DNA of 64,000 nucleotides. Source: Actinernus sp. WN-2022 (Eukaryota > Cnidaria > Anthozoa > Actiniaria > Actinernidae). The stretch spans positions 12,718,095 through 12,782,094 of the forward strand of contig JAOWCC010000936.1 in the NCBI GenBank assembly GCA_030867875.1, in the 5' to 3' direction. The stretch's first letter is position 1, and every line of letters begins with the position of its first letter. Shown here piece after piece: positions 1-11,003 of this stretch. A program made the translations under genes and the position numbers. A model generated the notes under the pieces. That model saw only the letters and a list, made by a program, of their open reading frames with translations. It did no database searches and was not told where the DNA came from.

Positions 1-429
1 TCTGAACCCATATTTCAAATGTCTTGATAACATTCAACCACTGAGGACCAGCAGGAGAGACTCCTATTTGGAGCACGTATACTTTAAGTAGTTATTCAAA
101 ATCTTGTTCACAAATTTCGTTTAACATTTGATCGAATTTATACAATGTAATACAATGTAGCCTGACCATAACTGGGGCAAGGGAAATTACCTCATTTCAA
201 GAAAACTATTTTTATCTGCACAAACCTCTGTCTTTACTTGTTGTATAAAGTAGAAAAATAAGACAATGGCAATTATACAAAATAATGGTACAGCAATCCA
301 AGTACAATACAAATCCACTTTGCACTCAGCTTGACCAGTATGGCAACTTCAGCCTCATATATTGTATAAACTGCTGTTATCAAATTATGGCAAGGCCATG
401 CAATTAAGGCACATATTCTCAGGTTGTTT

Positions 430-765
430 CAAATTACCGTAACTTCAAAGTCCTCAGCAATCCTCAACACAGCACACTGAAGTCCTTTCGCCCTATGTTT
501 AGAAATTTTCTCCTCGATAATTGCGTGGAGGGGAGATACAACGACCACGATTGAGTTGGACTTGGATGATCCTTGAACTTGAAGTGCATCAAACACAAAC
601 GGTAAACTTTGGTAAATAAACGACTTCCCATGACCGGTCTGAAGGACACCGAATCAGTCCTTATCTAAACTAATTACACGAATAGCTTCCAACTGCTTAC
701 TTTTTAAAGAAAACTGTATTTAGCTTTGTAAGTGCGAACTGAATAGCTGCGATGAAATCCGCCAT
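430..765 (-). pseudogene. RecQ-like DNA helicase, 5' fragment, broken
   Basis: RecQ helicases unwind DNA 3' to 5' using ATP. On the minus strand from an ATG at 765 the frame gives an N-terminal stretch, shifts frame near 700, then reads a block with the Walker A motif TGHGKS followed by FIYQSLPF and later IVVVVSPLHAII, the usual motif I to motif Ia layout of RecQ/DEAD enzymes. A stop (TGA near 656) interrupts the block just before FGVLQTGHGKS. The informative frame has no ATG of its own. Only the front of the ATPase core is present; no motif II (DEAH) is seen within the window. A frameshift plus a stop indicate a pseudogene or transposon-carried copy rather than a working host gene. Confidence 0.65.
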
Positions 766-1707
766 TACTGAGAATGCTAAGAGCATGCGCAGTTTCAATG
801 TCCTAGAATCTAGGACATCCGGTTTCGTGTCTTACCAGAGCCTCTGATTTTTCAGTTAGTTGAAGAGGCACTGGGAACGAGAATGCAATTTTCCTTAAAC
901 AATCAGAATCGCGAAACGATTTTTTTACACGTGCGCAAAGCGTTTCGTCCAATCACAAAACACCTGCCAAAACATATCGGGATTCTCAAACTGGACTTGA
1001 GATCGGAGGCGCCACTATCATTCACTACGAAAGTTGGAGGTTTGGACTAAAAAAAATGTAATATTGATCTGTAAGCAGCCAACTAACGTGTTAAAACTTC
1101 CAAGTCAATTGTGGAGTATATTATCGACCAAGAAAACAAAATCACAAGAGCAAAAACTTAGAGAAACAGACGTAACGTTACTTAAAGAGACAAAGAAGAA
1201 GCGAAATTCTACCGAAAGAACTCAACAGATATTGAGATAATATATGTGAAATCATTCTTAGTGTCAAAAGAAAATACGGCGAAGATTCTTCGTGGAGTGA
1301 TTTCAACTTCCATAGACCATCGACATTTGAAAAATCGTAAATATTATGTGAGCAGAGAAAACCTACAAGCCGTGGAGATGTCTGGAAACTCGTAGCAAAC
1401 AACTTGGAAAAAGCAGGTATACTAATCTATTGACGATGTAAACTTGTAAACTTTATCTGTTCAATCAAAGAGAGTTTCATATTGATGTTGAAAACTATTT
1501 CAAGGCTGATGTCAGTTTAGAAAGTAAGATTTTCTTTCCATTTTGATTGTATCGAGCATAAAGTTTAGTCTACGTTGAGTCGGATACGAAATGCAAAACA
1601 AAACATTGAAAGCTACAAATGTACGTGTTCAATGACAAAACCTAAATAAAACCTGTTTGATATTGGAGAAAAATCTCAGTATATATGTAATAAACAAATT
1701 ACAAGAC
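766..1707. other. Non-coding stretch, no recognised gene
   Basis: AT-rich sequence with only short frames lacking recognisable motifs. The 68-codon + frame at 1034 is lysine-rich low-complexity and is not supported as a gene. Confidence 0.4.
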
Positions 1708-1830
1708 GGAAAGTGCTTTTGTATGGTATTTACACACTTGTTTGTTTTCACAAAACTCACTCGCTCGTACCTCGCTAGTTCGTTTTGTGAAAACAAACTC
1801 GTGGGTAAATACCATACGCCAGCACTTCCC
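1708..1830. repeat. Hairpin MITE
   Basis: Near-perfect inverted repeat with little loop: GGAAAGTGCT at the left returns as AGCACTTCCC at the right, and the arm continues through TATGGTATTTAC and TTGTTTTCACAAAAC. Typical of a foldback MITE; no target duplication could be assigned. Confidence 0.7.
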
Positions 1831-1943
1831 ATTAAGTAATCTCTATACCTATCGGATATGATAGACTGGAAATAGATGCTTACTTGTCACTACCATTACT
1901 ACTTTTTATGACGGAGTTTTAAGTTAAACAATGACCTGCACTT

Positions 1944-2086
1944 TTCTTGGTTTGCACATGACGTCACGGCGGCCATGTTGAAGGACACTAACTAAAGATT
2001 CCTCATTAGTGTCTTGTGTCCGTCCTTCAACATGGCTGCCGCGTCTTTGTCTTTTGAATCTCGAGGGATTGATTGCAAACCAAGAA
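1944..2086. repeat. Hairpin MITE carrying GGCGGCCATGTTG core
   Basis: Starts TTCTTGGTTTGCA and ends TGCAAACCAAGAA (13-bp perfect TIR). The interior holds a second inverted pair, GGCCATGTTGAAGGACAC against the complementary copy near 2020-2036. The same inner core occurs in hairpins at 23.8 and 25.3 kb. Confidence 0.7.
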
Positions 2087-4018
2087 TAAAAGGGCCTCAA
2101 CCAGGTTGAAACACCTTAACTTGTCAATCAGCTTTTATCACGTGAACATCTCTGTTCAGAGCTCTGCGATATGTGATGCTCCGCTTGCGTGACCTCTGAT
2201 ATTGGGTATCGCGCGATATTCAAATCGAAAATTTGAATGTCTAAAACTTTACTAAATAGTTTGTAAACGCTTCTAGAACGCTATTGGCAGGCATAACTGA
2301 GCAACTATCTTACCGCTCTTTACTTTTTCGTGGTTTATTTTAATTTTCGCTTCAGAAATTTACTATTCTAAGAGGAAAAGACTGAATACTTGCGGCCTAA
2401 TTGCTTGACTGTTCTGAATTTGAAATTCAAATTTAGAATTCCAAAGGGCGAGGACTTTTTTTCTTTTATAGTGCGGGTCCTTGTTTAAGTTCAAAGTACG
2501 ATATACAACTTCATCATATAGTTAACATATAGTTAATTTCTTATAATAACAGTTTAATTGTATTGAATGAAAGAGTTACCCTGTTTGAATAAAAGTATAT
2601 ATCTACCTATTTATCTATCTTCAGCGCAGAAATATTTTAAGGTTTTAAAGTCTGTTTGGTTTATAGCATTTCAGAGGAATTGTATTACAAAACCTTGTCG
2701 GGGATTATCCGAATTCGATTTAGTTCAAAACGTTATAATGCTTTCCGTGAAATGGCGAAAACATAATCGGAGTAGCTACGTAACAAAGGCCGTCAAGAGC
2801 TCTGTTTTTAGAATTTCACAATTCTCAGTTTTTTTAGCTGAGATATCAACTGATGTTTTGTGAAAATTTAAGGCAAATGGAACAAATTCGTCTCGAGTGG
2901 GAGCTTTTTATAAACTATATTTTAGATGAAAATCGGAAGCGCAGAAAAAAGCACTTGAAAAATCTAGCTTCCCAGTATGCGCGAAGCCCCACCTCTCCAA
3001 CGCATTTGCGATATATTGGCCAATCATTTCCCATCACAGACCATCACAGTTTGACTGCGAGTACTCTTGAAACTATCTACAAAATTTCCCGCTAATACCG
3101 CTAAGTCGTCGTATGCCGAAATTTCATATGATATTCGGACACTTGTTCGTAGTTTTCTTGTTGTGTTAACGGCTGTTACTGAAAAATGGAAACGACTTAA
3201 AAGGCCTCGAAAAACAAAGTGAAAGGGGCATATAAAGGCAAACAAAGGTAATCGAAATCAAAGGTGAATGCCACCGATACACAGCTGTCTGAAACAGCAC
3301 TACAACACATGCTTAGAACAATGGCGGAGATCGTGGTGTTGGATTTAAACAAGTCAGCCATAGACTCGGAGTCACTGTCAGACTTCATGTTTCCATCTAA
3401 GCTTTCCTGGAAACCAATCTTCTTTCGGCTGGCTCCTATCGATTCTTCTTCGATTCACATTCAGATGTGGACCACTCTCCCTGAAAATATGAACCTTCGG
3501 ATTTTACGAGGACTTCTCTTTCTCTCATTTTCTTTGTTGTTTGTTGTCCAACGGTGTCCTGATTAATTTTTGAAAGATTAAGGCCAACAATTAACCGATG
3601 GAATTATTGCACTGTGTGTGGAAAAAACTTTTCGCAAGAAATGTAAACACTCATATTGAAGAAATAAATAAGCCCTAGCCTCCCGCACTATGTATGCACT
3701 TTCCTTGTGGCTAAGTTAGCACGTGTCATGTGTTAATTGATCTGCTGTCAAGCAAACAGAACTTCCGGTGAAAAACTTGCTTTTGCCATTACTCCGTCAA
3801 TATATTTTTGTGAACGGAAGTTTGGGTATATAAAACATTGCTTCCAAAACTACATTTCTGTCGGAATATAATTCACGTCTTTCACGTTTTGAAGGTATAT
3901 GGTCATCTTAACCCTTATATATAATAAACGCTGACCTCAGTTCTTTTACCCAATGAAATCGCGTGTTCTTAGCATACTCTTGTAATTTATGTTTTATTTC
4001 TTTTTGTCAACAATCTAG
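2087..4018. other. Intron or intergenic sequence, no recognised gene
   Basis: Upstream of the first FN3 exon. Short frames at 2567, 2853 and 3264 show no domain signature, and I see no RNA gene or clear repeat boundary. An exon hidden here cannot be excluded. Confidence 0.35.
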
Positions 4019-4318
4019 CCCCAAGTATACCCATTAACGTTCTGGGTAAAATTATACCTCCGCATGGTAAAACTGGTCCTCAAGTTCATTTGACCTGGGG
4101 AATTCCTGCCAAAGAAAATGGAATAATCTCAAAGTATACGATTGTGCACTACGATTCCCACCAAACCAATCACACGGAACAGGATGTACCTTCTGGCATA
4201 GCTTTGAATTACACATTGGACGTTCTTGGAGGGGTTACATTTTGGTTTAAGGTGGCTGCTTTTACCATTAAAGTGGGTCCATACAGCACTCTTCAAAACC
4301 TTGTTATTCCTGCCTACG
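4019..4318 (+). CDS. FN3 domain exon of receptor-phosphatase-like gene
   Basis: Exon encoding one complete fibronectin type III domain of an extracellular receptor. Acceptor AG at 4017-4018, donor GT at 4319, phase 1 on both sides (codons in register from 4021), the classic symmetric FN3 exon. The peptide has the FN3 hallmarks: a proline start, VHLTWGIPAKENGIISKY (core tryptophan, then the G-x-I-x-x-Y strand), N-glycosylation sequons and a C-terminal G-P-Y-S turn. FN3 domains mediate cell-surface adhesion or ligand binding. Membership in a receptor tyrosine phosphatase is inferred from the exon at 61.6 kb; no phosphatase domain lies in the window. Confidence 0.8.
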
Positions 4319-4375
4319 GTATGAATATATCTTATATATGAGTATGTTTATTTACCTTATAGTAATAGACCGATT

Positions 4376-4530
4376 TAGCTTGTGCATTTGTTGTCCCAAT
4401 TCAGGTCACCTAACTTTTCCCTTGGTTAACGTTTTTTTGTTTCTCTAATTGGAAATCAATGCTCTGAATCCTCTGGAGAGCTGTCACATGATCTGAATTG
4501 GAACAACAAATTACAAGCTAAATCGGTCTA
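4376..4530. repeat. MITE, TA-flanked, 16-bp TIR
   Basis: TA then GACCGATTTAGCTTGT at the left; ACAAGCTAAATCGGTC then TA at the right. Interior resembles the element at 5.4-5.6 kb (shared CTTTTCCCTTGG-like and CCTCTGGAGA blocks), so they are one family. Confidence 0.75.
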
Positions 4531-4626
4531 TTTATACACTTAGCAATCATAAAAGTATGTCATATATGGTATTTTTCCCAACAGCATTCCAAATAAATGT
4601 AGCTTGTCATTATTTCTCAAGCATGT

Positions 4627-5286
4627 TAAGGCCTGGTTCAGGGGTCAAATTTCGAGTAAAAACTGTTTTCCTTATTTCAGCACAGCCGAGTATGATAAGT
4701 ACGCCAAGTTTCTCGCGATAATAGATATCGCCATTCTTAACTACCTAAGTGGTTTGTGTGTGGTAAAACGTGTCACGTGGTCTGTCACGTGAATTAGAAC
4801 ACGAAATCAGTAAATCAAAAAACGCGGCTCCGAGTTTAAAATAGCTAGAATGATGAGTGGATATGTTTGGTTAAGGTTGAAGCCTTTTACCTAAATCAGC
4901 TAAGAAAAGATGACTACAATGTTTCGTTAACGAGTAATTAAGGCGAAAATATGCAAAATAGGTCACGTGGCTTTTTGTACCCTTAATATCTCCTTATCTT
5001 TACATGATAGTCTTGTTTTCTAAGCGTGGTCTAAACCACTGCGGGAGGAGTAATGTTTTAGCAGGGTTACTTTATATTCATATGTTATCGTCGCAGCCGC
5101 ATTTCACTTAAACGATTTTATATAATTATGACGTCATCGATCACGTGATACGACAATCATCCATTTAACAAATGTAAGGAAGTTGATATTAGTATTATGG
5201 TGTAATTAGATTTTGTTTAAACTGTTATTTCTGTCTGAAAACATTTTTAACGTAAATCTATTTTCCGTTAAATGAGCCAGGCCTTA
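4627..5286. repeat. Non-autonomous DNA transposon, 660 bp
   Basis: Ends TAAGGCCTGGTTCA and TGAGCCAGGCCTTA form an imperfect 14-bp TIR. The interior has no coding capacity. Confidence 0.6.
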
Positions 5287-5371
5287 TGCTTGAGATTTTG
5301 AATACACGTCTAATGGAAGCTTTTTGCTTACAGCAAGAAGTAAAGTGTACGACAAATGAAAGGTTTTGTAA

Positions 5372-5575
5372 GGTCTATTAGCTCGTGCGCTTGCCTGTTA
5401 GTTGCCTCATTTCAGACCACATGACCTTTCCCTTGGGTAATGCGTTTTTGTTTTTCTGTATCGCAAGAGGAAATGTACCAATTTCTATAATTGGAAAACA
5501 AAGCACTGACACCTCTGGAGAACTATCACGTGGTCTGAAATGGGGCAACAAACAGGCAAGCTGAAAGGGTCTATT
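5372..5575. repeat. MITE, same family as the one at 4.4 kb
   Basis: Inverted arms centred on GCTTGCCTGTTAGTTGCC and its complement near 5545-5565. The middle carries GACCTTTCCCTTGGGTAA and CCTCTGGAGAACTATCACGT, matching the 4.4 kb copy. Confidence 0.55.
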
Positions 5576-6039
5576 GACATGGAGCTAATGGAGTAACAGC
5601 CAACCGACGTTCAGCGCACGAAAACATATTTATTGACTCGAAATGTTTGCCACTCAATTTCATTTGTTCTCGCCTTACAAGCTCATTTGTTCTCTTTTGA
5701 CGTAGTTTTTATCTATATCTGTCAGGAGTCCACAACCACGAGCGACCATACCTCCTAAACAGTTGTCACGGCGATTTTACAAGTTGGGCTATTTTTTAGA
5801 TTATTTTCTCCGCCAATTGTGGGTTGCACCAGAGGCGGAACAAACGATGTTTCATTAGCTACTTCTGTTACACCAACACACATGACTGCCACGCTTTTGT
5901 GATTTTATTCCCATAGGAATGATTCCAACCCAAGAATAGCGAGACAAACCGTCCTGACAATAACCTAACTTGTGAAAACGCTGTGATATAGGCCTAGTAT
6001 GCGGGATGGACGCTCCTGGTTATGGGCTCTAGCTGTAAC

Positions 6040-6165
6040 TGTTCATTTGATCTGGAGAAGTCCCACCGAAGAAAATGGGATAATCTCAGAGTATACCTTT
6101 GTTGACTACTATCAAACGGAAACGGTGTGCCTTCTGGCAGTGCTTTGAGTTATACCCTGAATGTG
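6040..6165 (+). pseudogene. Degenerate partial copy of the FN3 exon
   Basis: Reads GTTCATTTGATCTGGAGAAG and onward, closely following the 4.0 kb exon (GTTCATTTGACCTGG..., AAAATGGGATAATCTCAGAG against AAAATGGAATAATCTCAAAG, CCTTCTGGCAGTGCTTTGAG against CCTTCTGGCATAGCTTTGAA). Small deletions break the frame and splice sites are gone. A tandem exon duplication that decayed. Confidence 0.7.
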
Positions 6166-6267
6166 TAAAATAAGACATTACAGTTAATATGTCTTCCTTT
6201 ATGGTTATTTTGCAGTAGCCAGGAATACCTTAACCTAATTTGTTGTCACATTATTTGATTCCAATAG

Positions 6268-6573
6268 CACCAGGTGTTGGACCGTCCACCATGGAATCAC
6301 GTAAAGAAAACTCTACGACCTTCACTGTTAGCTGGCTTGCAATACCAATAATTAAAAGTTATAGTGTGATCATATGCTACGAAGTGAAATCAGTGCTGGT
6401 TGAAAAAAGAGGTATACGAAGGCCGAATGAGGAACCAAAAATTCAAAATACAACAAAAACCGAGATTGTATTAACAACTTCGCCGTGTTCAAAGTATGAA
6501 GTGTACGCGAGGGGCTACACCAAAGGAGGACCTGGACCGTATAGCGAACCACCCCTTATCATTGTTACATCTA
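6268..6573 (+). CDS. FN3 domain exon of receptor-phosphatase-like gene
   Basis: Second complete FN3 exon. Acceptor AG at 6266-6267, donor GTAAGT at 6574, phase 1-1. The peptide starts with A-P-G-V-G-P-type linker, contains FTVSWLAIPIIKSYSVIICY (core tryptophan and the tyrosine of the C strand) and ends with the canonical YEVYARGYTKGGPGPYSEPP, the F-G loop and G strand of FN3. Matching phase with the 4.0 kb exon means both can be spliced in tandem. Extracellular role inferred; no catalytic part. Confidence 0.82.
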
Positions 6574-6715
6574 GTAAGTACTCTCAAAAGTTGTTATCTA
6601 TAAATATAAGGACTAACCAAAAACGGTAAACAGCGTTTATTTATGTTTTTCTCCTGTGCGGAGTAACTCGTAGATAGGCGAAGCATCATTCTCGACCCCA
6701 GAGCCTTTCACCTTT

Positions 6716-6848
6716 AGGGCTGGTTCTCATATAATCGTCCCGATCGCTTGAACCTTTTGTTCTGTGTGAATCGAAGCGTAAATTAATGTGCAGAACAAAA
6801 GAATCAAACGATCGGGACGATCGGGACAATTATGAGAACCAGCCCTTA
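6716..6848. repeat. Hairpin MITE (AGGGCTGGTTCTCATA)
   Basis: AGGGCTGGTTCTCATATAAT at the left and ATTATGAGAACCAGCCCT at the right, with GATCGGGACGA arms inside. An outer pair CCCAGAGCCTTTC / GAGAAAGGCTCTGGG (about 6700 and 6870) suggests it sits inside a second small palindrome. Confidence 0.75.
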
Positions 6849-7271
6849 ATTGTGCATGATTGTCGGAGAGAAAGGCTCTGGGAATCTTCAATCTTTAGGG
6901 TGCTGTGATTGATGTTTGTAATGAGCACGTGAGTTCGATTAATTTGCATTCGAAGGCAAAATGGATAGCGAATGCGAGCGTGTTTTGATCATAGTTAGGT
7001 CAATATATCTTACAAAATAACAGGAAATGTTCACTTTTAGCCAACGAAAAAAACATCGATTATGTAGTAAGTAATCATTTCTAATCCATTCAAAGAGAAC
7101 GAACTCATGTTACAAACAACTTTGTGAATATTAGAGAGTTGGATTATAAATTCATGGCCCAAACATATCAACAACTTCCTTCCCATGGATGTTGATGAAG
7201 CTTGCACTGCGCAAGTGTTTTAGAAGTCAGAATATTTAGCAGCTGTTTGAGAACAATAGGTTGAATACAGC

Positions 7272-8363
7272 CTAGTCCCTTGGCGTTCTGGCTTTGTATT
7301 TCGTCTGAGTGGGTTAAAGGGATCCCTGTGGCTTGTAATGGCTTGTGACGTCACTGCTCACTGTTACCAGAAGGCCCTAGCAGAATTCGATCTAACATGG
7401 CGTCCACTGATTCGGTATTGACTCTTAATAATTATGCACATATATAATTCGCTACTCGAAAACGAGGCTATCCCCGCATCGGAGATGCCGCAACGTCCAC
7501 CTGAGTTCAAAAGGACAATTCAGGATTGTTCCTTTTTGTCTCCAATGCATAGAAGAACACAGCAATGTTCCGTCCGCGACGCTATTTTGCTGTTCAGCTA
7601 AGAAACGATGCGGGGATAGCCTCGTTTTCGAGTAGCTAATTATATGCGCATAAATATTAAGAAGAGTGAATACATTTGCTCGTGAAGAGCTTGAGCAAAT
7701 ATCAAAGCATGGGTTTGATTCTTTAAGAGAGTTTTGCTTGGATTTGAAAAGCACTTTGCCCGATTTGGCGTGGAGGAAACCCGCTCTGATCTAGGTGAAT
7801 ATGGCGTTGAGTTTCACGGCTCAACAAATTTTATCCGTTTGACGAAGCACAATGAGTTCATTCCACTGGTAAAAACTGAAGATGGCTCTTGCTGCTGTCA
7901 ATCTCTCTTCTCTGCTAACATCGGGCAGCGAATTCAAATGTGTAAGATTAACAGCTTGGAAGCGAAGTGCCTGGTATTTTGTTGAATAAAGTACACTTCA
8001 CGAGTGAGTTTATTAATTACTTTAAAAAATACACGATATTCGATAATTTAAATTTTAATACTCCGACTACATTTTGCTAGGTTTTACCATTTTAAATTAC
8101 ACAAACGTCAAACATTTTAGAATAAGAAAATTCAATTCGATGTGATTTTCCTATCACCTGATGCATGCAAGTATTTGAACTATCTTCCCCCTTGTCACCA
8201 AGAGTGGTCGCCGTCTTGGGCCCATTTTTGCGAAACCCAGCTGGGCGAATTCTGCTAGGCCTTCTGGTTGACAGTTGGTCTGTGACGTCACAAGCCATTA
8301 CAAACCACAGGGATCCCATTAATCCACTCAGACAAAATACCAGCCAGAAGGTCTAGGGACTAG
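7272..8363. repeat. Non-autonomous DNA transposon with about 115-bp TIRs
   Basis: Left arm CCTAGTCCCTTGGCGTTCTG and right end ...CCAGAAGGTCTAGGGACTAGG are inverted copies. The similarity continues inward through GGGATCCCTGTGG, AATGGCTTGTGACGTCAC and AGGCCTAGCAGAATTCG. A TA lies in each end (CC-TA-GTCCC), consistent with a TA target. No transposase frame. Confidence 0.75.
7415..7673. repeat. MITE nested in the 7.3-8.4 kb element
   Basis: GTATTGACTCTTAATAATTA at the left mirrors ...GAGTGAATAC at the right. The arms include CTACTCGAAAACGAGGCTAT and its complement around 7615-7636. It sits in the left half of the larger element, so it inserted later. Confidence 0.7.
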
Positions 8364-9784
8364 GATGAATATATATCTAAAAAATCGAGTTGTCTGACGT
8401 TACAATTACATCATTAATATGTGTGAGTGGATTCAATTTTGGCATCATCAGTCGTACCAATAAATTATATACCGTTGGTGAGGTTGATGTGAGCATATTG
8501 AAGCTTAAAATTTACATTACAATTTCAATAAACTAGCAAAGTGGCACCGCAGTTACGGTTACAACTTTTCAAAAGGTGTATAATTTAAAGCTCATTTTAA
8601 TCTCATCTCCACTGATTCATCGCCTATGATACTGAACTTAACAAATCACATTTTGTTCTATATTTCGTGAACTCTTTTCCGTATTTACTCTTTGTACTAT
8701 TTTCCATCTCATTGTTGTGGCTTCGACGAAGTTCGGTCGGTTGGCCGTTAAAAATATCCGGATTAGAGTCTGGAACCTACATTGTACCATGCACGGTATT
8801 TAAGCCTACTCTATTTCATAATGGTTCGAGTCCAGAAGAAATTCGGTCATTTGAAAGAACAGAAGTCTTATGTGCCTTATATCTGTGTTTTTTTTCCAAC
8901 TGATTTGCTCGGCCCAATTTCGCTTTATATCCTCTTGCTCTCCCTTTTTCCCAGAAAATTACAATTTTCGATCTGTCGAAAGATGAGAAACGGCAAAAAG
9001 TAGGGAAATACGTATTATCCATTGGTGACACCGTAAAATATTTCTTTGGAGAGGGCCTCGGAGTCACGCCTTTTTACTCTTCTCTTTTCTTATTAGCTTT
9101 TATTGAAGTTACGGTTTTTGGGCGGCCTCGGCATGTGTTTGACAAAGTACGCGAACAACAGCTATATAATTGGTTGAATAGTGAATTCCTCACCTGGTGT
9201 GATGTAAGGTACTGGCTGTTTCTTCATAACAACTACAATAACAGTTTCGGGACGGACGAGCTCGGGCTCGGATTTTCTCGTGCTCCGATTTTCAAATCGC
9301 TTTAAAGTCTCGGGCTCGGATTTTGAAAACGAAATTCTCGGCGTCTTGCAAAGTCTGGGATTTACTAATCGCCACCCATTAGATATGAACTAGAGATTGT
9401 AAGTATGAACTAGAATATATTTTTAAATTCAAAACTTCTGATATATGAAGTATGAAGAACTATGCAGCCACCAACACAACCACAAATTCGCAGCAAATAT
9501 TCACTTGAGAGAAAACTCAAAATGGCATCACACAGGGAAGTTTTGCTCAGTGATTAACTTCTCCCAGTGATGAAATGCTTGTTTTTTGGTTTTTGAATCA
9601 GAAGTCGACAATTTGAACTCAAAAACCGTTACAAGGTTCTTCTTTTGATGTGTACTGCGTAATGAATGACGTCCGTATTGATAAGAATTGGTTGTCGTTG
9701 TAAAAAAAAAAACATTTATTTATTTAAATGGGCACTGTCAACCAAATTGAACATTCAAGTTACCTGAGATCGAAGAGCAATACC
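8364..9784. other. Intronic stretch, no recognised gene
   Basis: Short frames at 8667, 8782 and 8816(-) have no recognisable domain. The stretch 9245-9360 is rich in CTCGGGCTCGGATTTT repeats, a small local direct repeat. Confidence 0.35.
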
Positions 9785-10020
9785 ATGTGAATGGCCTATT
9801 TGCTCAGTGGTTAAGCTCTGGTCTGTTGAGCGGGAGGTCGTGGGCTCAAACCCCAGCCGGACCAACACTCGGGTCTTAAAATAACTGAGTAGCAGGTGCT
9901 GTCTTTGTGAAACAACTGCAAATGGTTAGACCTTCACATCTTCTCGGATTAGGACGTAAAATCGTAGGTCCACTGTAGCAGGCAGACCTAGAATGGACAT
10001 TGAGTCCTGTTGTTTGTACT
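9785..10020 (+). repeat. tRNA-derived SINE
   Basis: RNA polymerase III-type head: an A-box-like TTTGCTCAGTGGTTAAGC followed about 40 nt later by a B-box-like GGGCTCAAACCCC, then a body (AACACTCGGGTCTTAAAATA, CTTCTCGGATTAGGACG) of the kind that follows tRNA-like heads in cnidarian SINEs. SINEs are copied by the machinery of resident LINEs; CR1/L2-like elements are present nearby. Confidence 0.65.
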
Positions 10021-10299
10021 CCTGTGAACAGGCTCGGTTCCGAATGTCTCAAATCAAATCAGAAGTATGTGAACCGATTTCAAGTGGCTCTAAATAAATC
10101 TCTTAAAAGTAGTATTTTTTTAGTCACTCGAATCTTTGGCATCCTTCATCAACACAGTCTCATATTTTCTCCAATACGTTTCTGTAAGACATCCTTTGCA
10201 AGTCTGATTTTCGTCATAATAATATTTATCACTGATTTGGGGGTTGACAAAGGATCGATATATACCTAATAATATCATAAACGTATTGTACTTTGGCTC

Positions 10300-10980
10300 T
10301 GTTTATAATAATAATAAGTTCTTGAGAACGCATAAAACCGAAGTCTCAATGCTTTTTACAATGATGTTGGCACACTTAAAACCTAGTTAATCTATTCAAT
10401 CTAATAACCTAATCTAATCTAATTTAATCTATCCATTTGTCTATTTAAAGTGCAAGCAGCGCCATAAAACAACATGAACTATTTTTGTCACAAATTCTAT
10501 ATCTGATATACTTCAGTTGTCTAACTTAGTTTTCTTTGAGAGGCAGGAGCGGAAATTAAACTAGAATAAATGCTACCCGAATTGCGGGATTGATTCATCT
10601 TGTGATGTCACAATGAAAACCTATGGGATTTTATTGCAGTAGTTCTCTCTAGGAGTTGATTCAGCTTATGACGTCACAGGATCCACGAAAAGTAACCAAT
10701 AATACAATATATTTTTTACATGATACTTGCACTTTAAGTAATGCGGATTTACACGTACAATTCGAATTATATTTATTAAATTGCTATCATTAAAAAATGA
10801 AATATAGATTATTAGACAATTAAAATCCAATCAGTAAAAATTGCCAGTGCAAAGAATAATAAAATTTAATAACTTTTCCGTATTACTTTAAAACGTTTCA
10901 GGAACAGAAGATAGACAATTGAACAAATTAAGATTCCAATCGTTTGAGAATGTATGTGCGATGCAAAATATAATAACTGA
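10300..10980. other. A+T-rich region with ATA microsatellite, probable LINE 3' tail
   Basis: An ATAATAATAATAA run at 10,308 and A+T-rich sequence lie between the SINE and the coding end of the minus-strand LINE. It may be that LINE's 3' region or separate junk; no gene seen. Confidence 0.35.
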
Positions 10981-11003
10981 TAAAATAACTGGCCGTTCCA
11001 TTT

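Noticed and set aside
7452..7754. 100-codon minus-strand frame
   Set aside because: Runs through a nested hairpin MITE; a by-product of the inverted repeat.
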